Shown here one piece after another: positions 14,238 through 24,289 of a stretch of DNA of 64,000 bases; within the stretch, counting starts at the first letter, position 1; every line of letters starts with the position of its first letter. The translations under genes and the position numbers were made by a program. The stretch is from contig NC_051066.1 in NCBI RefSeq assembly GCF_004664715.2, forward strand, positions 78,281,147 to 78,345,146. Reading direction: 5' to 3'. This stretch comes from Peromyscus leucopus. Lineage: Eukaryota > Chordata > Mammalia > Rodentia > Cricetidae. The notes beneath the pieces are model-generated. The model did no database searches. It was not told where the DNA came from and saw nothing but the letters and a program-made list of their open reading frames with translations.

Positions 14238-16491
14238 AAGTCCACATGCCATAGTGCAAATACTGCAGTCAGAGGCTAACTCTTGGGAGGCAGTTTTTCC
14301 TTCCACTGTGAGTTGCAGGGATCAAACTCCATTGTCAGGCATGCCCAGCAGGCACTTTTGCCTCCCAAGCCATCTTGCTGGCCCAGGAATTTTTTCCCTC
14401 TCCCTAAAATCCCAATTTAAGTTCTTAGACTTGTGATTAATTACAGTTTTGTGATTTTTGTTTGTTGGTTTGGGGACATTAGCACAAGAATAGCAACTTC
14501 AGTTGTGAAATGAGTCACTCCCATCCAGCCCCCAGGACCCTGGCTGGTCTTAGCAGAGAGGAGGAAGTAAAGCTTCCAGGGAACAAAGGCAACTGCCACA
14601 TAGTCCTTGAAAAAGAGCTAGAAGGTGTGTGTCATTGGGTCCAAAGCAGTAGCCACTAGCCATATGTGGTCATTACTTAAAATTAAATAATGCTAAAATT
14701 CAAGTCCTCAGGAGCACTAGTCATGTTTTAAATGCACAGTCACAGCTAGCCAGGAGCCGCCATATTGGATTGCTGGCATTCGCCATCACAGAAGGTTCTC
14801 CTGGGCATTTTCAGTGAAGAATCAGCAGCATCCACAGGAGGGATGGGAACTGAGTCTGAGAGCTGGACAAGGGCAGATTTATGAGTGGTGGAGTTTGGGT
14901 TTCATGCTGAGCAAGCTGAACAGCCACTGAAGGGCTGTAAGCATGGACATGGTAAAGGTCGTAACTAGATTTGAAGATCTCTTAGGCTGCTCTGTCTGAG
15001 TCAGACAGGAGTCTAGCTGAGGGCCTGCTATCTAGGATGGTGATGCTGGTGGCCTAACCAGTGATGCAGAAGAAATGGGGGGGAAGCTTCAGAAGTGAGG
15101 GTGGTAGGGGAAAGGCTTTGGGTAAGTGTGTGAAGGACTCACAGAGATAAACCCTCCACCAATGGCTGCTGCTTGAAGCTCTGACCCATCTGCTCCAACC
15201 CAAAGAGGTACAACTTCTAGACTGAGCCTAGACTTAAGGCCTCTGTTGAGACTACCCAAACAGCAGCCCCATAGTTCTTCCTATCCCAGCCCCAGTTCCA
15301 TGGCCAGGATACCACTGCCTTCTCCAGACCCTCCTGAGGCCTAGCTCTGGCTTTTCTGCAGCCTTTAGGACCATGCTTCCCCAAGGAGAAACTCTAATGT
15401 AGAACTTGATAAGCACAGAGGTAAGCATGACGTCAACAATTGGATAGCTTATACAGTAAGCCTGTCCTAAGACCACATGGTCTCAGAGTCTATGACCCAG
15501 CAATGTTTCATGGTCCCAGATATCCTGAAACAGGAAACCAAAGGCTGCCTTTCAGTGCTGATGCCAGAGACCACAGCATGGCCAAGGAGGGCGGGGTGGT
15601 ATACTGGAGACTTCAGTAAAAATTGCTAGCTATCATTGTTTTTTAAGCACTTAACACTGTGCCAGATGTAGAGTCAGAAATCTAGACATATGAACTCACA
15701 TGTACTCCCCCATCTCCATTTGCATCTGAAGAAACCTGGAGTGCAGCAACTTGAGAGTAAACACAACCCTGGGGCAGATTCCCACTTGTCCTTTCAGTGG
15801 CTCTGTGCTTAGACATCAAGCTACAGGTACATACACACATACGTACACATGTACATACATACATGTGTACACATGTACATACACACATGCATAGTTGCTT
15901 CCAGGCCCTTCTGCTTGTTCTCCTGCCCACTTAGTGGAGACCCAACACTCCTGGGACGTGTCTACCTCTGAGTCTAGCTTGACAATGATCCGTAGTGAGG
16001 ATCTTCAACTCAGTTCCCACCAAAAGTCCAACAAACCACAAAGTCATCAAAACTGGCTAAGGAGAAGCAGTCCAACCCTCGATCACGTTTCCTTTCCTCT
16101 CTACATGTCCCCACCCTCCTCCACTATAGGATGTCAGTAGAGGCCACACCATACCCAAGAATAGAACTTATGCTCTTGGGTTCATGGCTAGCAACTCCTG
16201 CTCTTGGGCCTTGGAGTATCTCTGTGCCATGCTAGTGTAGGGTGGGCTTTTCGGATGGACTGACAGTATCATGGGCTGCAATGGGCTTGGTTTTGAAACC
16301 CTATGCCCAGGCCTCCATCCTAGCTTCTGGAGGACACCCGACTATGATTTCAACCAACAAATGGTAATAAACCCCTTGGCTCTGTTTTAAGTTTCCAATC
16401 TCAACCAGGCCTGCCCAAGCCTCATAGACAGTAAGGGGGCTATGCCTCCCCTCAGGCTATACCAGCCACCCCAGCTGCATGAATACAGATG

Positions 16492-16540
<49 letters not shown>

Positions 16541-17498
16541 GAGGCTACTATTTGCAGAGAAACAGAGTTCCTTCAGGGTACTGCAGCAGACCAACAGCTC
16601 ATCTTGGCAAAAGGTTTAATCAAGCACTTGCCTCAAGATCAGCTTGGCAGTAAGGACTCCACCTCCTCTGCCTCAGCCCCTACCTCAATAACTAGATTTT
16701 AAAAAAGAGATTTGGAACCTCCTCAGCCCATGAGGGCCTTCAAAGTCACCTGGACCTGGGACAGTTAGAACAGAGTGATGTGACCTGAACCATTTTCATG
16801 TCCCCTGTGATGCCTCCTGCTCTGTCCTCCCATCACACCAAATAGCCTCCATCCCAAGCACAAGGGCCCGTAGAAACGAAAAGCATGTCCTTTCCCTGGC
16901 TCTTCTTGTTATGCAATGAAGGCTTTTTATCTGTTCCCAGTCACTGACTTGCCTTTGTTGATTGTTATGGCTCCACTTGCTTTTCCCCTAAAAGACTCAG
17001 TGCCACAATGGAGAAGTCTAGAGATGGGGACAGACACACAGCACAAAAGAGGCAGTGACTGCTGTTCGGCCCATATGAGCTAAACGCTCACTCGGTGCCT
17101 GCCAAACGCCTCCTGAGAGGACATGATGGCATCCTGGTCGTGAGTGTTAGCCCTAGGATGGGAACTCTGGATTCAAGCCCCCGCTCCACACCTGGACAAA
17201 ACGCTTTACCTCTCTGGGCTTCAAACTCCTCCTCAATAAAAGGACTATCATGTCATCCAGGGTTGTTGCAGGACTGTGATGTTGCATATGAGGACTCCAT
17301 CTAAGAAGCACTCGGCATTTAGTAAGGGCTCCATAAGAAGCATCAGCTTGCTGGGCGGTGGTGGCGCACGCCTTTAATCCCAGCACTCGGGAGGCAGAGG
17401 CAGGCGGATCTCTGTGAGTTCGAGGCCAGCCTGGGCTACCAAGTGAGTTCCAGGAAAGGTGCAAAGCTACACAGAGAAACCCTGTCTCGAAAAAAAAA

Positions 17499-17529
<31 letters not shown>

Positions 17530-20500
17530 GCTTTAGCAGAGAAGAGACAAGGCGAAATGGATTTCGAAGGAAGAAGAAACACACTGTGATCCCAGAAACA
17601 CGTGGGTGCTCTTAGATCTCAGGTGGGAGGGTGGGGGCTCTAGCCCAGGAAGTGGCTTCAGGGAAGGGTTCTGAAGAGGCTCTGTGAGAGTGAGAGTCTG
17701 CTGGGTGGAGTGGTGGGTGAGGAAAGTGTGCAAAAATACTGAGGCCCAGGAAAGTCACACCCATTGAAACCAACTAACCTCAGAGATGAGAGAAAGTTGG
17801 GGCACAGAAAGAGATAAGGTTGGAGGGCTGGGTATGGCCCAGTTTATGAAAGGCCTGCCTAATGTGATAGCCTTCGTCCTGGTGACAAAAGGGAACCATT
17901 TCGGGAGTGATATGACTCAGTGGCACAGAATGCAGAACCTGGGCAACAGTGTACACAGGACATCCTTTCCTCCCAAGATGACATGTCTATTCCTTTGTCC
18001 CATTAGTACACATCCCAGACTATACCGTCAGTGTGATTAGTGTAGTGTAGTGGCTGAGGAGATCACTTATTTAATACCTGCTGTATACTCAGCACCATGC
18101 TAGGTGCTGAGGGGGATACATAGGCAAAGACAAGTCCTGCCCTCTAGTGGACACAGACTATAAACCACACAGACAAAGGTGTCATGAAGGAGTTCAAAGG
18201 CAATTAAGAAAGGAAAGTAGATATGAGATTGATTCTATGTGGAAGCCTAGGGGCACATATGTGTGATTACAATTTTCATGTTGGAGGAGGCCAGCCCTGG
18301 AAGGTGGATTTGAGTCTAGGTTGAGATGAGGATGTGAATACCCAGATAGTAAAGGAACCAGCATTCTGAGCAAAGAGCAACATAAGGCTGCCCCGAGGTA
18401 GGACTATGCCTGCAAGTGAGGAGGAGCTTGTGTGGCTGAAGCAAAGTGAGCACAGGCTGGGAGGACAGACAGATTCAAGGCGGTAGGGGGTATGTCTGGT
18501 TCTGGTAGTCTATTAAAACTTCATATACTTTGGGACAATGCATGTGTGGGTATCTCAGATTATCAATTACAACACAACAATACATAATTCAATTCAATAT
18601 TGAGTTAACATCTTGCTTCCTTCATTAATTCTAATCTCTTTGTTTTTATTATGTCCCTTCCAATCTATTCTCCACACAGTCACAAGAGGGGTCTTCTTAC
18701 AATGTGGGTCTTTGAGCTAGGGATGTGGCCCAGTTAAGCAGTTTGTGTAGCAGCTCATGAAGCCTTGGCTTCAATTCCCAGCATGGCACAAATTGGAAAC
18801 GGCAGTATATGCCTGTATTCCCAGCACTCGTTCAAGAGGGGGAGGGAGCAGGGCCAGGAGTTCAGGATCACCCAAAGTACAGTGAAGCTCAATGCCAGCA
18901 TGAGCTATGTAAGGCTCTGCCTCAAAAAAACATGGAGGTGGAGGTGGGGGTGAGGGCAATCTCTGCTTCACTTTAATATAAAATCCCAAACCATCATCCA
19001 GCCTCCAAAATCATGACCTGCCACAGCCTGCAACCTACATGGATGACAGCAGCACCTCCCACCCTCTCCAGCTATAGGGTGTGCAAGCTTCCTGAGTACT
19101 CGGGGATGGCAAGAGCAGAGTGCACACTACCTAAAACCAAAGTAGAGCTCCCTCTACCTAAACCCTCCTGCTCTTCCTCCTCTGCCTCCTCTTCGCCTGC
19201 CCCCTCCCTTCTCTTCCTCTCCTCTCTCTCCCCCTCTCCCTCCTTCCCCTCTTCCTTCTCCTCCCCCAGTTCATAATGTAGCCATCTCCCCTTGTGAGAG
19301 CCTCCCTCATAAAGTAACCACTTCTCTCCCTCATTCTCTATACAGTGTCACGTACTGATGACGTTTCAAACAACAGGTGATTTGTCTGCTTCCTCTGGGC
19401 TTCACCTAGCCCCAGGAGTAGGGACTCCGTCGGAGTGTTCTCTCTTGTATTCCAGCAGGAGCCCAGCATGCACTTACAGCAGGTCCCAGGACTGATCGAT
19501 CGATGGAGCACATCCCATCCCTCCATCTCCTAACCACCCTAAAGTCTCCAACTGCAAAGGCTGGCAGTTGACTTCCGCTCTCCGGGGTGCGTTTGAGGCT
19601 CCCCCACAGCCATGGGTCCTTCTGTTTCAGATGCTGATTCCAGTTGCTTGAAGACAAGTGGTATGAAGAGTCAAGACTGTCACAGTCGAACAAGTAAGAG
19701 CAGGGACACCATTTGTCTTCCTTGAGGCAGTTTTTCTTTGGAATTAAGTGTTGGAGTGGGACCAGTCACTTCCCCGGGAAGGTGGTGGAGACATCAACAA
19801 CTGCTTTCGTACATGGGATCAAAATCATTCTTTTCACTTGGGCATCGTATTTTAAGAATTAGAGAAATGTTCTGGCTGGGTTCTGTTACGGAGGGAGAGT
19901 TTTCTGTCTCCTAGTCCACTGTGTGGTCTTCTCACTGATGTACTCAGGGGAAGAGAACAAAGGCAGCGTGGGGAATTGGCCAGCCCATGAGCCTTTCCCA
20001 GTGCTGAGGTCTGCCCTGCAAGCAGTCCCCCTGTGCTAGGCCTGTGTCTAGCCACTTGCCATGCATTAAACCACCAAACCCTCGAGCCCACAGTATGACA
20101 CAGGCACCTTATTACTCCTTTGACGCTGATAGCAACTAAAGAGACTGCATTTCCAAGGCCAGGAAGAGGCAAATTCCAGACTCAAACCCAGGCACTCAAA
20201 ACCCAGTCAGTCTTACCCATCCCTCAAGGCACAAAAGTAATGCCAGCTCCTTGTGATTAACGAAACTGCAGAATGGCCGTGGGTACCAGATCTTATTTAT
20301 AAAAATAAATTTATTTGTTTATTTTACATCCTGGCCACAGTTTCCCCCCCTCCTCTCCTCCCAGTCTCTCCCTCCACCTCCCTCTGTTCCCTCTTCTGTT
20401 TATGTGTAGGAAAGGGTAGGTCTCCCATCTTAATGCAACCCTCTTGCCCATTAGAAAGGAGTGAGCTCATGAGGAGCCATATTGCTTTAAATCTCATGTC

Positions 20501-20647
20501 TCTGTGTGGGAATTTTGCTTATAGTTTATCAGATAACAGACATTTTCCAACTTAGTAAGGCTCTAAGCAGAGCATGCAAAGTGAACAGTGTCCAGTCCAG
20601 AAGTTACACCTCCCTCCCTCCCCCTCCCTCTCTCTCTCTCCCTCCCT

Positions 20648-20710
<63 letters not shown>

Positions 20711-22197
20711 TCCCCCTCACACTCTCTTTTCTTTTAACATCATATATTATTTTATTATATTTTATATATTTTTATATTTTGTTTTTTCAAGACAGGGTTT
20801 CTCTGCGTAGCTTTGCGCCTTTCCTGGAACTTGCTTTGTAGACCAGGCTGGCCTCGAACTACAGAGATCCGCCTGCCTCTGCCTCCTGAGTGCTGGGATT
20901 AAAGGTGTGCGCCACCACTGCCTGGCATATTTTTTAATTATTTGAGATTATAATTACATCATTTCTCCCTTCCCTGTCTTCCTTCCAAAACCTCCCATAT
21001 ACTCCCTCACTCTCCTCCAAATTTATGACCTCTTTCCCACTAATTGTCATTACATGCATATATGTATAGACATATGCATTCCTAAATAGAACCTATCCAG
21101 TCCGTATAATGTTACTTGTATTATGTTTCCAGGACTGACCGTTTGGCGCTGAACAGCCAATTGGTGTGCTCTTCCCTAAGGGGGGCCACCTCTCCCCATC
21201 CCAGCTTCCCTCAGTTGCCTGTCGTTCTTGTGTAGGATTGAGGCCTCGTGGGCTTTTCCCTGTCCAGTTTGGCATGTCCATTGGTGTCTTCCTTGTTCAG
21301 CTCATGATTAGGCGGTCATGTTGGTGAGACTTCATGGGTGTCGTTTATGATGTTACTAGGAAACACAATCTCTCTTTAAAAAAAAAAAAGCCAGTTTAAA
21401 AAGAAAGAAGCTGACTTTATTCCGTCTCTTTCCCAAAGGCCTCCAAAGCTCTCACCTGTGGGAATTTGTCAGAGATTTGCTTCTGTCTCCTGAAGAAAAC
21501 TGTGGCATCCTGGAATGGGAAGACAGGGAGCAGGGCATTTTCCGAGTGGTTAAGTCAGAAGCCCTGGCCAAGATGTGGGGACAAAGGAAGAAGAATGACA
21601 GGATGACATATGAGAAGCTGAGCAGAGCCCTGAGGTACGCGAGCAGCATCGGACACCATGAACCTGCAAAGAGGAGTTATATAAAATAGCCAGCCACAGA
21701 AAATCTCACTGTTTTCACAGCGTTCCCCCCGCTTTATATGAAAGGGTCAGGAGCTAAACCTCTTCTTAGTTTCAGGTGGGATTATGGCTTGTAAAGTGAC
21801 CCACCATCCTTTTCAGTTTTGGCAGCATTCCTGGGGGGTGGTGGGAGGGAGGGGGATCACCCTGAACCCAAGCCATCATGCACACACACACACACACATA
21901 CTCACACATGCTGAACCGACGCTGGTGAGGTTCAGTCTTCAAGGTGTCTGGGAAGGGTTTAAGTGTAAGGTAATAACAGGGTGTGGAAATACCAGGGTAG
22001 GCAAAGCCCTGTCACCCAAGAGGAGCAAGGAATGTTTACGTGCTGTTGTTTTCTCGGGGTGCAAACCTTCCCTGGATCTCTCTTTTGCTTGCTTCCACAG
22101 ATACTACTATAAGACGGGGATTTTGGAGCGGGTTGACCGGAGGTTAGTGTACAAATTTGGAAAGAATGCGCACGGGTGGCAAGAAGACAAACTATGA
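1294..22197 (+). CDS. Elf5: ELF5, epithelial ETS-family transcription factor (spliced, six coding exons)
   Basis: The coding parts 1294-1414, 10365-10598, 13106-13156, 19631-19693, 21439-21634 and 22101-22197 sum to 762 bases: 253 residues plus stop, the usual length of the shorter mammalian ELF5 form. All junctions are GT-AG and keep one frame. The protein opens [13 protein letters not shown]. It has a Pointed/SAM domain (about residues 41-118), a short linker (119-160), and a C-terminal ETS winged-helix DNA-binding domain (about 161-244) with [11 protein letters not shown] and the recognition helix SRALRYYYK, whose two arginines (R219, R222) are those that contact the GGA core in ETS proteins. 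It ends HGWQEDKL. Known family role: nuclear activator in mammary alveolar, other epithelial and trophoblast stem cells. The exon begins G-GTG before the ATG, which suits the longer isoform that reads in from an upstream exon. Promoter and first exon are outside the window. Confidence 0.97.
2884..3022 (+). mobile_element. B1 SINE
   Basis: Diverged B1 with the recognisable core 'cctttagtcccagcac', 'gaggcaggcggatc' and the end 'ctacacagagaaactctgtc'. A derelict 7SL-derived SINE in the Elf5 intron. Confidence 0.9.
4145..4280 (-). mobile_element. B1 SINE (antisense)
   Basis: Reverse-complement B1: 'caaggtttctctgtgtag' through 'cctgcctctgccctcctaag' and 'gattaaaggtgtgtgccac'. It is followed directly by a second antisense B1, so the two form a tandem pair. 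Confidence 0.9.
4300..4421 (-). mobile_element. B1 SINE (antisense, second of a pair)
   Basis: Reverse-complement B1, more diverged: 'ggagacagggtatcactatg' to 'tactgggattaaaagtacat' and 'gccaccacggcagg'. Confidence 0.85.
5022..5112 (+). mobile_element. Truncated B1 SINE
   Basis: B1 5' part ('cgtgatggtacatacctttaatcccag', 'gaggcagaggctggttgatc') joined to the 'gaccctatctctacaaag' end with the middle missing. Confidence 0.8.
5325..5471 (+). mobile_element. B1 SINE, cricetid-type
   Basis: Near full-length B1 starting 'ccgggcagtggtggcgcatg' and ending with the 'cgcaaagctacacagagaaac' tail. That tail is typical of hamster, vole and deer-mouse B1s and supports the taxonomic call. Confidence 0.93.
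6721..6859. repeat. (GATA)n tetranucleotide array
   Basis: About 139 bases of ATAG/GATA units with interruptions in the first half and an uninterrupted block of about 15 units (6805-6859). GATA arrays of this size mutate rapidly. Confidence 0.95.
8265..8351 (+). mobile_element. ID-type SINE with A tail
   Basis: tRNA-derived sequence 'agggctggtgatttgaatag' to 'gaggccctgggctcaatttc' followed by an A-run. Matches the rodent ID/B4 head pattern, with box A and B remnants. Confidence 0.7.
9306..9350 (+). mobile_element. ID SINE fragment
   Basis: 'tctgggggtgtagctcagtg' and 'gcaaagggcttgcctagc' match the tRNA-Ala-like head of ID elements. The rest is missing. Confidence 0.7.
10318..10332 (+). repeat. 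(TCG)5 repeat beside the PNT exon acceptor
   Basis: Five TCG units followed by a C-run form the pyrimidine-rich part of this 3' splice site, 33-47 bases before the exon. CpG-bearing triplet repeats are rare in rodent introns. Confidence 0.9.
10365..10598 (+). CDS. Elf5: Elf5 exon encoding the Pointed (PNT/SAM) domain
   Basis: This 234-base exon encodes residues 41-118: the whole PNT domain with the motifs [30 protein letters not shown] and [13 protein letters not shown]. The acceptor is gctctggtgcag and the donor gtcagt. Length is a multiple of three with phase 1 on both sides, so skipping it keeps the frame and removes the PNT domain. An unusual TCG repeat sits 33-47 bases upstream of the exon. 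Confidence 0.97.
10599..13105 (+). other. Elf5: Elf5 intron between PNT exon and 51-base exon
   Basis: 2.5 kb with no B1/B3 copy that I could recognise and no gene. A stretch around 10740-11100 with internal similar segments ('aaggaagttc', 'gagcaaaaagagcat' duplicated at 10902 and 10924) may be an old repeat that I cannot name. Confidence 0.75.
13106..13156 (+). CDS. Elf5: Elf5 51-base linker exon
   Basis: A very small exon encoding [18 protein letters not shown] across its junctions. The strong acceptor ctttctttcccag precedes it and the donor gtaagt follows. It joins the PNT domain to the linker. It is symmetric in phase (1/1) and so can be skipped without a frameshift. Confidence 0.96.
13660..13918 (-). 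mobile_element. L1 3' UTR fragment (antisense, Lx-like)
   Basis: Begins 'tttttaaaatatttttattt', then 'ctttgagactttcatacat', 'gatcatatctacctcctac' and a segment ending near the 'agcagccaccaac' motif. I recognise this as the reverse complement of an old rodent L1 3' UTR; the subfamily is not certain. Confidence 0.65.
14165..14385 (-). mobile_element. (TG)n microsatellite and B3-like SINE (antisense)
   Basis: A 14165-14236 TG/CG-TG repeat precedes a tRNA-derived SINE in reverse orientation, ending 'caagccatcttgctggccca', the reverse of a B2/B3 head. Such SINEs often carry CA tails, so the repeat is probably part of the element. Confidence 0.7.
16494..16539. repeat. (CA)n microsatellite
   Basis: About 23 CA units in the Elf5 intron; no SINE recognised next to it. 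Confidence 0.95.
17335..17533 (+). mobile_element. Young B1 SINE with 15-bp target-site duplication
   Basis: B1 body 17350-17490 with intact 'ggtggtggcgcacgccttta', cricetid-type tail and an A-run to 17516. It is bracketed by perfect direct repeats aagaagcatcagctt at 17335-17349 and 17519-17533. The perfect duplication and near-consensus body indicate a recent insertion. Confidence 0.95.
18713..18927 (+). mobile_element. B4 SINE (ID-B1 fusion)
   Basis: An ID-like head ('gagctagggatgtggcccag') is followed by a B1-like body ('gcctgtattcccagcactcg', 'gagttcaggatcacccaaag') and an A-rich end. This is the B4 structure. Confidence 0.8.
19140..19270 (+). repeat. Polypyrimidine (C/T) tract
   Basis: About 130 bases, almost all C and T, rich in CTCCTC and CCCTCTCC, 360 bases before the 63-base exon. 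Could form triplex DNA or bind polypyrimidine-tract proteins; that is inference. Confidence 0.8.
19631..19693 (+). CDS. Elf5: Elf5 63-base linker exon
   Basis: It encodes residues [20 protein letters not shown] between the PNT and ETS domains and is rich in Ser, Thr and Lys. The acceptor is ccttctgtttcag and the donor gtaaga. Mouse and human have Ile where this copy has Met (SGMKSQ), from memory of the family. Phase-symmetric (1/1). Confidence 0.95.
20300..20470 (-). mobile_element. L1 3' UTR-like fragment (antisense)
   Basis: 'tttatttgtttattttacat', 'ctggccacagtttcccccc' and a C/T-rich stretch match what I know of reverse-complement rodent L1 3' ends. The right boundary is uncertain. Confidence 0.5.
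20609..20709. repeat. (CT)n / (CCCT)n tract
   Basis: About 100 bases of C/T, starting as CCCT units and turning into about 32 perfect CT units. Likely polymorphic and triplex-prone. Confidence 0.95.
20781..20927 (-). mobile_element. B1 SINE (antisense), cricetid-type
   Basis: Reverse-complement B1 from 'tttttcaagacagggtttc' to 'gcgccaccactgcctggca', with 'gtagctttgcgcctttcc', the cricetid-type segment. It lies next to an antisense L1 3' end. Confidence 0.93.
20936..21372 (-). mobile_element. L1 3' end (antisense, Lx-type)
   Basis: 'gagattataattacatcat', 'gtcattacatgcatatatg', 'caattggtgtgctcttccc' and 'gtccattggtgtcttcctt' are the reverse complement of the 3' UTR of old rodent L1 (Lx) elements. 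No ORF2 is present. Confidence 0.8.
21439..21634 (+). CDS. Elf5: Elf5 exon encoding most of the ETS domain
   Basis: This 196-base exon covers residues 157-221 and two bases of codon 222. It contains [41 protein letters not shown] and [11 protein letters not shown]: helices 1 and 2, the sheet and most of recognition helix 3. The acceptor is gtctctttcccaaag and the donor gtacgc. The exon boundary splits the second recognition arginine, a typical place for ETS genes. Confidence 0.97.
21635..22100 (+). other. Elf5: Last Elf5 intron (466 bases), splitting the ETS domain
   Basis: Short intron with a small (CA)n run at 21881-21898. Otherwise single-copy-looking sequence and no gene. Confidence 0.85.
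22101..22197 (+). CDS. Elf5: Elf5 last coding exon, end of ETS domain and stop
   Basis: The acceptor gcttgcttccacag precedes it. It encodes [19 protein letters not shown] and the tail [12 protein letters not shown], with TGA at 22195-22197. It completes the ETS wing and continues into the 3' UTR. Confidence 0.97.
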
Positions 22198-22690
22198 TCT
22201 ATGCTGACACCAAGCTCCTTTGATGGATTTCTGTTGTTTGAAACAATCAGATCAAAATAGACAGATGAAAGTCTTCTCCTCCCTCCTCCTCCTCCCCCTC
22301 CTCCTCTTCAAACCCTGCAAACACGATGATAAAATTTCTTCACATCTCAGCTTACATTTGGATTCGGTTGTTGTCTATTGGGGTGACGGCAGAGACCCTC
22401 AAGCAGTCGCCTTCATCCCAAGGGGGAGGCAGGGATGGTCTGGTGTGGCAACTTGGTGAGACATTATTTCCCTAATGAAGTGTTTGGAGCCAAGGTAGTC
22501 AGTGTTGGGGGTGCTGCTTTAAAAAAGGGCCGCATTGCACCGTTAAGGACACATGATCCTCCCATTCCAGAGGTTCTGAGTGGTCAACTGAGGCAGCTCA
22601 CCTGGGATTAATTTTTAGGAGAGCGTGAAATGTAAGATATGCTTATTTTAGATTTGAAATTATTAGTCATATTCCATAGAAGAATTTCTT

Positions 22691-22696
22691 AATAAA
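22691..22696 (+). terminator. Elf5: Possible proximal Elf5 poly(A) signal
   Basis: AATAAA followed by more A residues, 494 bases after the stop codon. It may be used for a short 3' UTR form, but the surrounding sequence lacks a clear GT-rich downstream element, so this is weak. Confidence 0.3.
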
Positions 22697-23437
22697 AAAA
22701 AGCTAAGCCACTAAGCTGGGACCTAATTGGATGTAGCCTAAGTTAATAATAAGTTTCTTAACCAGATCATCATTTTGCCACTTAGCCACAGTCATGTGAC
22801 CCGCAGCCAATCCGTCTGAACTTACATACTTGTAATTAGTCACATTGGGAGTTGTGACTGAGATCACTGCCCCCTTTTTCCCCACTGGTGCCTAGCGTCC
22901 TTTCTACAGAGACCTAGTCAACAGACATGTGCATTAATTTCTAAATCACTGCTGTTTCTGTGATTCAAACTGTCCACATGATCGATTCAGAATTCATTGA
23001 TTCCCCCTGGGGCTAAGATGTTTAACCCTTATAGAGCAGAAAATGTCCTAACAGCCCACAACAGCCAAACACATCGCCAATCTCTTTTCTTTTCTTGCCT
23101 GATGAGTATGCAAACTCTACAATAGATTCTCTTGACAAAAATAAGAACAGTGAATTGACATCAACAAACGTTCATGGTTAACTGACATCCCCGCACCTGC
23201 CATTGGCATGCAAGGTGCTAATGACCTGCAACAAGGTTGACTGCCCCTGAACCTGAGCTCCTCCAGAGCTGGGCTGGCAAGTGATGAGGCACTGAATAGC
23301 AATGCAGGCTGAAGACCTCTATGTTTAGAGTTTAACCTCAAAAGCAACTTGTTTAAAAAAAAAATGTGAATTACTGTAAAATAATCTATTTTTGGATTCA
23401 TGTGTTTTCCAGGTGGATATAGTTTATAAACAATGTG

Positions 23438-23443
23438 AATAAA
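23438..23443 (+). terminator. Elf5: Elf5 poly(A) signal AATAAA
   Basis: Canonical hexamer about 1.24 kb past the stop. TG-rich sequence follows (atgtctgtgtatt at about 23460), as expected for a downstream element. The LTR of a retroelement starts only about 340 bases further on, which limits how far the transcript extends. Confidence 0.7.
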
Positions 23444-23654
23444 ATATTTAACATGTTCAAATGTCTGTGTATTATTCAATAAGGCAACCTGAGAACCTTT
23501 GAAGGCCCATTTTCTAGAAGCTGGGAATGGAGATGTTTTTTAAAGGGCCTTCTAAAATCTAAGAAATATTTGGAGAATTCCTGCTTACTATCTTCAGATA
23601 CCATAAAAATTTCTACTACTGAATGGAGATCACAGAACAGTATGACCACAAAGA

Positions 23655-24289
23655 CATTTTTTTCTCAGCTTTATGTTATTTAATGTGTATGAGTGTCTTG
23701 CCTGCGTGTATGTATGTGTACCCACTGCCCATAGAGGTCAGAATGCACTGGATCTCTGAAACCAGAGTTATGGATGGTTATGTGTAGCATGAATTGTTAG
23801 AAAGTCTTATTAATAAAATCAAACCTGGAGCCAGGTATTAGGGTGAATGCTGAAATATCAGAGAAGCAGAACAAGCCACAGCCACCTCACCTTGCCAATT
23901 CCTCAGCTGATCCTGTTTCCTCTGGGTCCTCATCCAAATGGATCTCAGCTGAACTGTTGCTCAAAAGCCTGAAGGCTTAACCAAGCCCTAGTTCCTGGTT
24001 TTCACACCTTATATACCTTTCTGCTTCCTGCCATCACTTCCTGGAATTAAAGGCGTGAGTCACCATGCCTGGCTGTTTCCAATGTGGCTTTAAACTCAGA
24101 GATCTAAATGGATCTCTGCCTCCCAAGTGACAAAATTAAAGGTGTGCCACCATTTTCTGGCCTTTATATCTAGTGGCTATTCTGTTCTCTGACCCCAGAT
24201 AAGTTTATTAGGGTGCACAATTTTTGGGGGAACACAATATCTCCACAGTTATGGACGGTTCTTAATTGCTGAGCCATCTCTCCAGCCCC
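23655..24289 (-). mobile_element. B2/B3-type SINE (antisense), interrupted by an LTR
   Basis: The left part (23655-23782) has 'tgtgtatgagtgtcttgcct' and 'catagaggtcagaatgcac'. The right part (24248-24289) has 'cttaattgctgagccatctc' and 'tccagcccc', the reverse of a B2/B3 head. They are one SINE cut by the solo LTR between. Confidence 0.85.
23783..24247 (+). mobile_element. Solo LTR of a mys-like endogenous retrovirus
   Basis: 465 bases with TG...CA ends (TGTAGCATGAATTG to ATCTCCACA), bracketed by a perfect 6-bp duplication gttatg at 23777-23782 and 24248-24253. The 6-bp duplication is typical of class II (ERVK) integrases. It contains a promoter-like 'ccttatatacc' box. I recognise the family from cricetid genomes, but the exact name is uncertain. 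Confidence 0.85.

Larger units (their letters stand above)
13157..19630 (+). other. Elf5: Elf5 intron (6.5 kb) between the two small linker exons
   Basis: Contains an antisense L1 3' end (13660), a TG-repeat plus B3-like SINE (14165), CA repeats (15830-15890 and 16494), a young B1 with target duplications (17350), a B4 SINE (18713) and a polypyrimidine tract (19140-19270). No gene recognised in the rest. Confidence 0.8.
19694..21438 (+). other. Elf5: Elf5 intron before the ETS exon
   Basis: Holds L1-derived antisense segments (20300 and 20936), a long (CT)n array (20609) and an antisense B1 (20781). No coding sequence recognised. Confidence 0.8.
22198..23460 (+). other. Elf5: Elf5 3' UTR
   Basis: About 1.26 kb after the stop codon with no repeat that I recognise. 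It is AT-rich towards the end. The likely end is set by AATAAA at 23438-23443; an earlier AATAAA at 22691-22696 followed by an A-run could give a shorter transcript. The exact cleavage site is inferred. Confidence 0.7.
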
